Source: Ketobacter sp.
GTDB lineage: Bacteria > Pseudomonadota > Gammaproteobacteria > Pseudomonadales > Ketobacteraceae
Assembly (NCBI RefSeq): GCF_003671495.1
Contig: NZ_RCHN01000038.1
Coordinates: 1-62,401, forward strand
Reading direction: 5' to 3'
DNA: 62,401 bases
Positions 1 to 7,184 of the stretch are shown one piece after another. Under the pieces are notes generated by a model. That model saw nothing but the letters and a program-made list of their open reading frames with translations, did no database searches and was not told where the DNA came from. A program made the position numbers and the translations under genes. Each line of letters opens with the position of its first letter. Position 1 is the stretch's first letter.

Positions 1-1
1 G

Positions 2-88
2 ACTCACCCGATTCAGAACTGGAACCTGACGCTGTCACAGCTCACAATCCACTTCCCGGACCGGCTGGAGAAATACATCAGCTTATGA
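2..88 (+). pseudogene. C-terminal tail of an IS256-like transposase (cut by window edge)
   Basis: An open frame runs in from the window edge and stops at TGA 86-88, giving 28 residues. The Thr-His-Pro-Ile start, the Trp, the Leu-Ser-Gln-Leu segment and the final Phe-x-Asp-Arg-Leu pattern resemble the C-terminus of IS256 (mutator-type) transposases. The stop is followed within 30 bp by a terminal-inverted-repeat-like sequence ending at 123. Only the tail is visible, so I cannot say whether the upstream gene is intact. The family call rests on pattern memory. Confidence 0.5.
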
Positions 89-231
89 CGCCTCTAGGCT
101 GACACAGAATTTTGAACACCCTCGAACTGGAACCTGACGCTGTCACAGCTCACAATCCACTTCCCGGACCGGCTGGAGAAATACATCAGCTTATGACGCC
201 TCTAGGCTGACACAGAATTTTGAACACCCTC
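16..231 (+). repeat. Exact 108-bp tandem duplication of an insertion-sequence end
   Basis: Positions 16-123 and 124-231 are identical 108-bp units joined head to tail with no spacer. Each contains the last 24 codons of the transposase frame, its stop, and the element tip, whose last bases read gacacagaattttgaacacc plus ctc. The second unit follows the first tip directly, so the duplication lies outside the element proper. It probably arose by slippage or abortive transposition. Confidence 0.85.
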
Positions 232-237
232 TGAAAA

Positions 238-311
238 GGTAGTGTTCAGAATTCTGTGTCATTTCTTTATCATTAGACCAAAAGGAATGACACAGAATTC
301 TGAACACTACC
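238..311. mobile_element. 74-bp palindrome made of two IS256-type terminal repeats
   Basis: Positions 238-263 and 286-311 are perfect 26-bp inverted repeats around a 22-bp AT-rich centre. The core (tgacacagaattctgaacac) is close to, but not the same as, the IS tip at 100-123 (ttt for ttc). This indicates two abutted ends of a related element, or a minimal MITE. No matching target duplication is visible at the edges. No coding capacity. Confidence 0.7.
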
Positions 312-527
312 CAAATTTGGCCATCACACATAGATATCATCTACAGTTGTTTCAAACTCAGTGCCCCTTGCTTCCAGCTTATATGGTAGCTGCCAATAAG
401 GTAGCATTACCATCGCCTGCAGCTCTGCAGACACATCTGTACGACGCGCATATTTACCAGTTGATGATTGAGTAGAAACTGAATCAACACTGCCTAGAAC
501 AACAAAACTGCCATTAGCGGGTTAACT
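312..527. other. Intergenic, AT-rich, no gene recognised
   Basis: Only a short frame (242-475) that runs across the palindrome covers this stretch, and it has no ribosome-binding site or recognisable product. I see no RNA gene or clear terminator. The base composition is AT-rich like the neighbouring immunity gene, so it probably belongs to the same acquired segment. Confidence 0.5.
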
Positions 528-860
528 TTATGACAGTAGAGATAATGTACGCTTTATATCATCTCTTAGCTTAAGCCGCTCCTCATCACTAAGTTGTTGA
601 TCACAATACCCAAGATCGATTCGCCCCAACAATTCCTGCGTTTGCTCTTTGATATCATCCCTGAGAAATCCATGCTTCACGCCTTCTTCACACAAAGCCA
701 TATAGATAATTAGCTTTTCTAGCTCACTCTCCTTTATTGACTTCGCATACTCAACTTGCACACGTGAAGACGCCTGTCGAATATCGAGCCCATCCCCCAA
801 AAACTCTTCAATATCCTCAAGGATAAATTCTTGTAGTTCTTTGTACGACCATTTATCCAC
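528..860 (-). CDS. Probable immunity protein for the VgrG C-terminal toxin (Imm3-like)
   Basis: A 110-residue, acidic, all-helical-looking soluble protein with no signal peptide or membrane segment. It begins 2 nt after the stop of the vgrG-toxin gene, the usual place for a cognate immunity gene in polymorphic toxin systems. The Trp-Ser-Tyr-x-Glu-Leu opening and the central Tyr-Met-Ala-Leu-Cys region resemble the Imm3 family, but I cannot verify that. Its role would be to bind and neutralise the deaminase-like toxin in the producing cell and its kin. It is strikingly AT-richer than the gene that precedes it, consistent with acquisition as part of an exchangeable toxin/immunity cassette. A different immunity family is possible. 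Confidence 0.65.
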   Translation of the reverse strand: MDKWSYKELQEFILEDIEEFLGDGLDIRQASSRVQVEYAKSIKESELEKLIIYMALCEEGVKHGFLRDDIKEQTQELLGRIDLGYCDQQLSDEERLKLRDDIKRTLSLLS

Positions 861-862
861 GA

Positions 863-3800
863 TTATTCTCCCGCAAACACGTTCAGCTGAATATTAGGGT
901 ATCGATCTTTAAAGTCGAATATAACGTCTGTACAACTGGTACAAGTCAACCTTTCTGTAAACAGGTTTATAGAACCTGCTGCATTTCGATTATTTCCAAG
1001 TCTTAAAGCCACATCATTCAGAATCTTGAACTCAGTATCCCATTGCCTTGTATATGCATCCGGTGTACCCACCCTAACATTGTCAGGATCGACTGCCTTC
1101 GGTTTAAAAATCCAATCAGATTCGTCGGCCAAATGCACGAACCCATCAGCATCTTTATCAGTAGGGTAGTTAATGCGGCTATGAGCTTTCAACTCAGTAG
1201 GCAATCCCGGTATATCAAGCTGAGCAACTCCCACGTTGCCGCTACCTCGAAGTTTCTTAGGTAGCCCCACACGAACATCATCGACCCGGGTTTGTAGCGC
1301 TTGCTGGATCTCTAGCCTTTCAGCTTTGGTCAACACTTTCGTGTTTGGTACACCCCTCCCAACACCCCGCACCGCCCCCACCACAGGAGCACCACTCAAC
1401 ACCAACCCACCCGTATCCAGCAACAACTCATCCAGCGCCGCATCTTTCAACGCCGCTGACATCTTAGCATTATTCACGGTGAGAATATTATTGGCCTGGC
1501 GGGCGCCTTCGGAGAGGCCCGCCACCAAGCCGGGGCCGCCGCCGTAGGCGCTGCCTTCCGGATCAGCAATCGCCGATTCCAGGTTGTCGGTGTAGGCTTT
1601 GACTGCCGGATGATCCTGAATATAGGCACGGGCATTGGCTTCGCCTTCGGCCACCGCATCGCTGATCACCATCTGTTGGGCGCCGCTGTCGATATTGTGA
1701 GTCAGCGTCTCTGCGGTTTCCTCCGAGATAAAATACCCGGTCTGGCGGAACACCGTATCCTGTTTCTGCTCCCGGGTTAAGCCGCTCAGGTCCACCACGG
1801 TATCATCGCTGCCCGCCCCCAGCTCGCGCAGTTGGGCGGCCTCGTCGCGGGCGCCGCTGTGGCGGCTCATCTGTCCCCCAAAGCCCCGCCCTGACAGCAA
1901 CTGATCAATCCGCTCAGGGCTGAATACCTTGCCTGCCGGATCTGCCTCGCCCTGCTGCACCCGCGCCAGACTGGCGGTCAGCGCCGTCACGGCAGGCGCC
2001 ACTGACGGGATCTTGTTGGCCTGGTTACTGTTGGCCTGGTTACTGCTGGCATGGCTTTTAGACGGCGCTGCCGAAGCAGAACCGTGCACAAAGGTTTTTT
2101 CCAGCGTCTTCACGGCGCTAGCATCCAAGGCCCGCCCCTTGCTTTCATCAAACTCCACCGGCTGTTGCTTGAAGCGGGCGCTGGCTCCCAGGGCCGGCAT
2201 GGTGGCACCGGGGTTGCCGGGGTCCACTGCTTTTGGTGGCTGCGGGGCCGTGGGTGAGGCGCTTTTGGCGGAACCGGCGCCACCGCCACTGTTGATTCTG
2301 ACCATGGTTCCGGTGATGGCCACGCCGGACGGATTCAACACGATGGTACCGCCCCCGGCTTTGAGGGTGACCGACATGCCAGCATCCAACACCACGCTGG
2401 TACCGGCCTTCATGCTGCATTCGTTGCCCACCTGCTGCAGCCAGTTCTGCCCGGCCTTTTGCTGCACGTTGCCACCCACCGTCTGGGACAGGGTCTGACC
2501 AATTTTGAGGTTGCGATTGGCGCCGGTTTTATTGCTGTAGTCCTGGCCAACTTTCTCTTTGGCGGCGGCGATCACGATGCGGTGACGGTCATGATCGATG
2601 CTGTCCATGCGATCGTTCTTCACATACAGCTCCACATCTTTCTGGCCGTGAATAAAGATCTGCTCACTGCCCTTTTTATCGTCCAGGCGCAGCTCGTTAT
2701 AGCCACCGGCGCCAGGGCTGCTCTGGGATTTGAGCGTGGTCCGGGTTTTGTTGGCCGGCAGGTTGTAAGGGGGTTGGGTGGTGGCGTTGTAGAGGGCTCC
2801 AGTCACCAGGGGGCGATCCGGATCGCCGTTCAGAAAGCTCACAATCACTTCCTGGCCAATGCGGGGCAACGCCTGCGCGCCCCATTGATTGCCGGCCCAG
2901 GCCTGGCTCAGCCGCAGCCAGCAACTGCTGTTCTCATTACGCTTGCCCTCGCGATCCCAATGGAACTGCACTTTGATGCGGCCATGTTGATCGGTATAGA
3001 TTTCTTCCCCTTTGGGACCGGTCACAAACGCGGTCTGCACGCCGCTGATGCGGGGGCGCTGTTGGGTTGGATTCTGTTGGGTGGGGCAGGGCCGATAGGG
3101 GGTTTGAGCGGGTATGGCCTGGGCCCGCACACCAAAGTGACTGCCCTCCTCGGAGGCACCCTCTTCCAACACCTGGGGCTGGCGGCCTTCCACCTGCAGC
3201 GAGGAGACCACGTATTCCTGGTTAAACGCCTGGGTGCCGTGTTGGCTCAGGCTAAAACGTCGCCCCACCGCCAGGCGCACACAGTCCGATTCCAGCGTCA
3301 CGGAGGCCCGTTGAGCCTGGTGACCCTGCAATTGTGCCTGCCCGAACGCGCGCCCCTGGGCCGGGCTCTGAAAACGTCCGGGATAACGGTAGTGTTGCAG
3401 CTCGTCAAAGTCGCTCGCGCTGGCACTGCCCTCCAGACTGTTGGCAGGTTTTTGAAAACCGTAGTCCCGCAGCGTCACCGCGCCGCTTTGCAGCTGCTGT
3501 TGACTATGGAACTCATAGATCGACTCTTCCCCACTGACCAGGCCACTGCGGCTGCGATAGGGCAACACGGCCCGGCCGGGCAGCGGCTGAAACACGCTGT
3601 TGCTGTCGGCAATCACCAGCACATGGCCCGACAGGCTGTGTTCGAAGTGGTAGAACAGCCCTTCCTCAACCAGCAGGCGTTGGACAAAATCCAGATCGGT
3701 TTCCCGGTACTGGACACAATATTCCCGCTGCAGCGGTGGCGACTGGATCTGCCAGCGCACCTGCTGGTCGGTGATGCCTGCATCCTTCAACACCTGGGTG

Positions 3801-4159
3801 ATGATCTGCCGGGCGGTCTTGTCCTGAAAGATGCGCATGCCACTGCGCAGCCCCAGCAGGCTGATTTTAGGCCGCAACAGCATGCGGTATGACGTGAAAC
3901 GTTTACCGATGGCGCCCTGGGTCAGCTGCACCAGCTCGCCGTGAATGTGACGGGGATGCCTGGCATCGAACAGGGTCAACACACCGCTCTTGCCGAGCAG
4001 ATCCGCCAACGGCAGGTCGCGGCGTTCACAGGCGACATCCAGCCAGCACTCAAAGGGCGTGGACAGTGCACCCTGATACTGGAACGACACCACCCGCACC
4101 TCATCATCCAGGGCGGGAACCTGCAGGGCAAAACGGCTGTGGTTGGCGGGGGAAGACAT
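863..4159 (-). CDS. vgrG: VgrG (TssI) type VI spike with C-terminal deaminase-fold toxin
   Basis: 1098 residues. Roughly 1-340 is the gp27-like hub. Residues ~380-500 are the gp5-like OB fold with the VgrG signature (Tyr-Thr-Asp-x-His-Gly-Arg-Ile-Lys-Val-x-Phe-His-Trp-Asp). Residues ~500-640 form the beta-helix needle. A Ser/Gln/Asn-rich linker (~690-730, with a repeated Asn-Gln-Ala-Asn/Ser unit) leads to a helical region and a ~120-residue toxin domain. That domain shows Asp1041-Thr-Glu1043 and Cys1073-x-x-Cys1076, the zinc site and catalytic Glu layout of the nucleotide/nucleic-acid deaminase superfamily (BURPS668_1122-like toxins). The first ligand would be Asp rather than His. The spike would carry the toxin into neighbouring cells through a type VI apparatus encoded elsewhere. 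GC content drops over the toxin end. The substrate cannot be predicted. Confidence 0.9.
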   Translation of the reverse strand: MSSPANHSRFALQVPALDDEVRVVSFQYQGALSTPFECWLDVACERRDLPLADLLGKSGVLTLFDARHPRHIHGELVQLTQGAIGKRFTSYRMLLRPKISLLGLRSGMRIFQDKTARQIITQVLKDAGITDQQVRWQIQSPPLQREYCVQYRETDLDFVQRLLVEEGLFYHFEHSLSGHVLVIADSNSVFQPLPGRAVLPYRSRSGLVSGEESIYEFHSQQQLQSGAVTLRDYGFQKPANSLEGSASASDFDELQHYRYPGRFQSPAQGRAFGQAQLQGHQAQRASVTLESDCVRLAVGRRFSLSQHGTQAFNQEYVVSSLQVEGRQPQVLEEGASEEGSHFGVRAQAIPAQTPYRPCPTQQNPTQQRPRISGVQTAFVTGPKGEEIYTDQHGRIKVQFHWDREGKRNENSSCWLRLSQAWAGNQWGAQALPRIGQEVIVSFLNGDPDRPLVTGALYNATTQPPYNLPANKTRTTLKSQSSPGAGGYNELRLDDKKGSEQIFIHGQKDVELYVKNDRMDSIDHDRHRIVIAAAKEKVGQDYSNKTGANRNLKIGQTLSQTVGGNVQQKAGQNWLQQVGNECSMKAGTSVVLDAGMSVTLKAGGGTIVLNPSGVAITGTMVRINSGGGAGSAKSASPTAPQPPKAVDPGNPGATMPALGASARFKQQPVEFDESKGRALDASAVKTLEKTFVHGSASAAPSKSHASSNQANSNQANKIPSVAPAVTALTASLARVQQGEADPAGKVFSPERIDQLLSGRGFGGQMSRHSGARDEAAQLRELGAGSDDTVVDLSGLTREQKQDTVFRQTGYFISEETAETLTHNIDSGAQQMVISDAVAEGEANARAYIQDHPAVKAYTDNLESAIADPEGSAYGGGPGLVAGLSEGARQANNILTVNNAKMSAALKDAALDELLLDTGGLVLSGAPVVGAVRGVGRGVPNTKVLTKAERLEIQQALQTRVDDVRVGLPKKLRGSGNVGVAQLDIPGLPTELKAHSRINYPTDKDADGFVHLADESDWIFKPKAVDPDNVRVGTPDAYTRQWDTEFKILNDVALRLGNNRNAAGSINLFTERLTCTSCTDVIFDFKDRYPNIQLNVFAGE

Positions 4160-4163
4160 GGCA

Positions 4164-4205
4164 CTCCCTGTCTGTGGTATTTAGGCCTTCTACATAGACA
4201 GGGAG
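4164..4205 (-). promoter_or_regulatory. Hairpin that pairs the vgrG ribosome-binding site
   Basis: Positions 4164-4173 (ctccctgtct) and 4196-4205 (agacagggag) are a perfect 10-bp inverted repeat with a 22-nt loop. On the minus strand the 3' arm contains GGGAG four nt before the vgrG ATG, so the Shine-Dalgarno sequence is inside the stem. This would hold down vgrG translation unless melted or bound by a factor. The structure is visible; the regulatory role is inferred. Confidence 0.5.
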
Positions 4206-4307
4206 CGCGCAGATTTTCGCGTGGTTTTCAGGTGGTCTTATCTATTATGCACCTAATTCCAGGCACGTAATTACAGCCACCTGTTTTCAGGAGCCTGCTT
4301 TGGCCAC

Positions 4308-5084
4308 TTAATGGGTGCCCCGCAGAATGACGTGGCTCACCAGCCCGGGGGCATCCCACATGGGCACATGGCCACAGCCGGGCAGGCGCACCCAGTGGGT
4401 ATGGGCCGGGGCCCGACTGCGGTCGCGGGTGCCCAGGGGGAACACCATGTCCAGGTCACCAAAGGCGATGGTACAGGGCACCGACACCTCGGCGGCCCGG
4501 GCAAACGGTGGGCGGAAGGCGTCGAACACCGCGTCAAAGTGATGGGATTGCGCAAACATGCGGGCGGAGCGGATGGCGTCCCGGGCCGGCATTTTCCAGC
4601 CACGGGCCGACACCGCGCCCGCCATGATGAGGGTGCGACCCACCGAGGTTTTCAACAATTGGTCGGTCAGGCCCGGCGCCACCTGATAGGCCTTACGCAT
4701 GGCGCCGAACAGGGGCTCCAGGTGACCGGGCCCGGTTTCCCGCCACAATCCGGCCGGCGAGATCCCCACCACGGAGCGCGCCAGGCCCTCTGCGGCGGCG
4801 TCCAGCATGATGCGCCCCCCCAGGGAATTGCCCACCATGTCCACCGGCTCGTCGATGCCCATCTTCCTCAAACTCTGGCCCAGGCTCTCCACCATGGCCT
4901 CGGAGCCGGGCTCCCGCCCCTCGATGCCCGGCGTTTGGCCAAAGCCTGGGATATCAAAGGCAATGACCCGACGCTGCACCGCCAATCGGTCCATCACCGG
5001 CGCCCAGGCTTCACTGTTCATGCCAATACCGTGCAGAAGGATTAGGGGGCGCCCGTGGCCCTTCTCGATGTGATGCCAGATCAT
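4308..5084 (-). CDS. Alpha/beta-fold hydrolase
   Basis: 258 residues, cytoplasmic, no signal peptide. It shows the oxyanion-hole His18-Gly19, the nucleophile elbow Gly-Asn-Ser87-Leu-Gly-Gly, an acid at Asp210 or Asp212 and His239 in Gly-Cys-Gly-His-Val-Pro-Met. This is a complete catalytic triad of the alpha/beta-hydrolase superfamily, and the length is typical of the MhpC/lipase-like branch. Substrate unknown: ester hydrolase or C-C hydrolase are both possible. It lies upstream of vgrG on the same strand, but about 150 nt and a hairpin separate them, so co-transcription is uncertain and functional linkage to the toxin unlikely. Confidence 0.85.
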   Translation of the reverse strand: MIWHHIEKGHGRPLILLHGIGMNSEAWAPVMDRLAVQRRVIAFDIPGFGQTPGIEGREPGSEAMVESLGQSLRKMGIDEPVDMVGNSLGGRIMLDAAAEGLARSVVGISPAGLWRETGPGHLEPLFGAMRKAYQVAPGLTDQLLKTSVGRTLIMAGAVSARGWKMPARDAIRSARMFAQSHHFDAVFDAFRPPFARAAEVSVPCTIAFGDLDMVFPLGTRDRSRAPAHTHWVRLPGCGHVPMWDAPGLVSHVILRGTH

Positions 5085-5360
5085 ACGTTCCTCTCACTAA
5101 ATCAGTTTGTTTTTGTTCAACCAGCCTGCATTAACCGAATCGCACGCCCAAATTAAATCACATGGCTTAATTGAGCTCGAGGATACCACGCCAGCCAGGC
5201 CGATGGATTTGCCCGGGGGACGCAGGCTGACGGCGGCGCGCCCTGTACCTTCACCGTACCTTCATAACCAAACGGGGTTTTGCGACGGTATGTTATTGGA
5301 CGCTCAAGGGGAGATTGACTATGTTGAGGGGACGTATTGACGTCACCACAGGTCAGGCAG

Positions 5361-5765
5361 ATGGAACCTATTAACAGCAACAGCTCCACCACGCTGATTC
5401 AGCCTAAAACCAATGCCGAAAAGCAGGGTCGGGATGCGGCGCAGGCCGAAACTCAGAATCAGACCCAGCGGGCGGCGGAAGACCGTTTCAGCAGCAGCAA
5501 CCCGGTGAGCGAGCTGCAACTGCAGCGCAGCCAGGTGGTGGAAAGCCTGGGCCAATCCCAGCAGAGTGACCTGGACGGGGTCCAAACCAGCGGGGAGGCC
5601 GAATTCCCGGCCGCCGCCAACCGTGACATTCAGACCGAACAACAGGCCGCTGCCGCTACTGACGCCCTGCGGCAACGCATCAGCGAACAACCGGGCAATG
5701 CCCTGCAAGCGCAGGCGGATCAGGCCAGCCGGGATGCGGCGCTCACCCTGTTCCAGCAAAGCTGA
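5361..5765 (+). CDS. Small Gln/Ala-rich hypothetical protein
   Basis: 134 residues from the ATG at 5361 (an upstream start at 5337 would add eight). Low-complexity, hydrophilic, rich in Gln, Ala, Ser and Asp, with no Cys, signal peptide or membrane segment. Long stretches look helical. A competing minus-strand frame covers the same bases, but the plus-strand composition is more protein-like and the frame sits just ahead of the 5850 cyclase. I do not recognise a family. The extended Gln/Ala helices are reminiscent of flagellar or chaperone-type small proteins, which is only an impression. Confidence 0.5.
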   Translation: MEPINSNSSTTLIQPKTNAEKQGRDAAQAETQNQTQRAAEDRFSSSNPVSELQLQRSQVVESLGQSQQSDLDGVQTSGEAEFPAAANRDIQTEQQAAAATDALRQRISEQPGNALQAQADQASRDAALTLFQQS

Positions 5766-5801
5766 GGCCCGTGGCAAACCGCGCCCGGTTTCGCTTAATG
5801 G

Positions 5802-5833
5802 ATTAATTAGTTGCTATACTGACACTAATTAAT
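5802..5833. promoter_or_regulatory. Palindromic operator around a -10-like box upstream of the cyclase
   Basis: attaattagt (5802-5811) and actaattaat (5824-5833) form a perfect 10-bp inverted repeat with a 12-bp spacer. The spacer holds TATACT at 5815-5820, which fits a -10 box, and the ATG of the diguanylate cyclase follows at 5850. A dimeric regulator bound here would cover the core promoter. No regulator gene is adjacent to identify the protein. Confidence 0.45.
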
Positions 5834-5849
5834 TTCGTGTATTGGTGAA

Positions 5850-7040
5850 ATGCCAGAGTTCGACTCGGATCTACAAAAGTACGATAGGCAACTCGCAAAA
5901 GGATTCAAGTCTCTTACCTTCTCGGATGAGTTGGAATCGGAGTTCCGCACTTTTTTTCACGCCCGCAATGTGGTCAAACAGCGGGGCGCGATCATTGTGG
6001 GCATTCTGCTGTTGCTGCTCCTGATTCCACTGGATATGGCTCATCTGAATGGCGAGATTCGTGAGTTCTATCTGATCGCCCGTGCCTGGATCACCATCCC
6101 GATTCTGGTGCTGGCCCTGGTGTTCACCTTTCGCGAAGGCTTTCGCCGTTACTTCTCTGTATTCAGTTTTCTCATCATCACCTTTATCGGCATCACCACC
6201 AACATCCAGGTTGTGTACGGCTTGCAGGCCGGGGTTTATGCGCCCTATGAAGGCGCCATGCTGTTGATCATGGTGGCCTTTTTTCTGGGTGGCATGTACT
6301 TCCGCCAATCCCTTGCCTGCATCATCCTGGTGGCGTTGAGTTACCTCATCCTCAGTGAAACGTACCTGGGGCCACACCCGTCCAAATTGCACCAGTACTT
6401 TTTTATCTTCGCCACCTGTCTGATCGGCGGTGTCAGCGCCTACACCCTGGAATATCAGGTGCGTATCTCGTTTTTGCAGCGGGGTGCACTGAAATCGCTG
6501 GCCAAGACCGATCCCTTGACGGGGCTATACAATCGCGGCGCACTCAACCAGAAACTCACTCACCTCACCGAGTACGCATTCCGTGAAAAGAAACCCATTA
6601 CCCTGTTGCTGGTGGATGTGGATTTTTTCAAAAACTTCAATGATCAGTATGGCCATATCAAAGGCGATCAATGTCTGGTGGAAGTGGCCGCTGCGCTGGC
6701 CAAGAACTGCCAGCGACCGCTGGATTTTGCCGGGCGCTATGGTGGCGAGGAATTCCTGCTGATGTGGTTCGATGCCGCTCCCAATGAAGCGCGCACCTTT
6801 GCTGAAAAAACCAAACGCAGCGTGGACTTATTGCAACTGGCCCACGAAGCATCCGCCATCAGCAACACCGTCACCCTCTCCGGCGGCATGGTAACCGGCA
6901 TTCCCACCCGCCCGGATCAGGCAGAAGCCATCGTGCATCAGGCGGATCAGAATCTGTATCGAGCCAAGGACAGCGGCCGCAACCGCATCATCATTCAGGA
7001 TCTTGGGGATGAGCACAACATCGCAGACATCGTGAAGTAA
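5850..7040 (+). CDS. Membrane diguanylate cyclase (GGDEF)
   Basis: 396 residues. Residues ~45-205 contain about six hydrophobic helices, forming an integral-membrane sensor of no family I can name. The rest is a GGDEF domain starting near Thr-Asp-Pro-Leu-Thr-Gly-Leu-Tyr-Asn-Arg. The active-site loop is Gly298-Gly-Glu-Glu-Phe302, and Arg289-x-x-Asp292 exactly five residues upstream is the allosteric inhibition (I) site, so product feedback should be intact. It makes cyclic-di-GMP from two GTP and acts at the inner membrane. The start is the first ATG after the palindromic promoter. A second cyclase gene follows in the same direction after 144 nt. Confidence 0.93.
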   Translation: MPEFDSDLQKYDRQLAKGFKSLTFSDELESEFRTFFHARNVVKQRGAIIVGILLLLLLIPLDMAHLNGEIREFYLIARAWITIPILVLALVFTFREGFRRYFSVFSFLIITFIGITTNIQVVYGLQAGVYAPYEGAMLLIMVAFFLGGMYFRQSLACIILVALSYLILSETYLGPHPSKLHQYFFIFATCLIGGVSAYTLEYQVRISFLQRGALKSLAKTDPLTGLYNRGALNQKLTHLTEYAFREKKPITLLLVDVDFFKNFNDQYGHIKGDQCLVEVAAALAKNCQRPLDFAGRYGGEEFLLMWFDAAPNEARTFAEKTKRSVDLLQLAHEASAISNTVTLSGGMVTGIPTRPDQAEAIVHQADQNLYRAKDSGRNRIIIQDLGDEHNIADIVK

Positions 7041-7184
7041 TCGCACGTAACAAAACGTATTGCCTAAACCTCTTTTGTTATTATTTGAAACCGGACACTT
7101 TTTCTGCCCACCAGGGTCTAAACTGAGTACGTAAGCAAGCGATTCAGATCTCGATCGCTCACTGAAGTAACGGAAGGCCCCTGT

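Noticed and set aside
242..475. 77-codon plus-strand frame across the IS palindrome
   Set aside because: It starts inside the inverted repeat, has no ribosome-binding site and no family pattern.
2459..3892. Long plus-strand frame (477 codons) opposite vgrG
   Set aside because: It is the antisense shadow of the well-conserved VgrG hub and OB region; its translation is Ala/Gly/His-rich without any family pattern, as expected in GC-rich DNA.
528..4159. A complete type VI secretion locus
   Set aside because: Only vgrG and its immunity gene are here; no TssA-M genes are visible in the window. The TagRST-like genes at 40-46 kb are not accompanied by core T6SS genes either.
5107..5340. 77-codon plus-strand frame ahead of the Gln/Ala-rich gene
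   Set aside because: No ribosome-binding site, composition unlike a protein and no recognisable motif; treated as intergenic.
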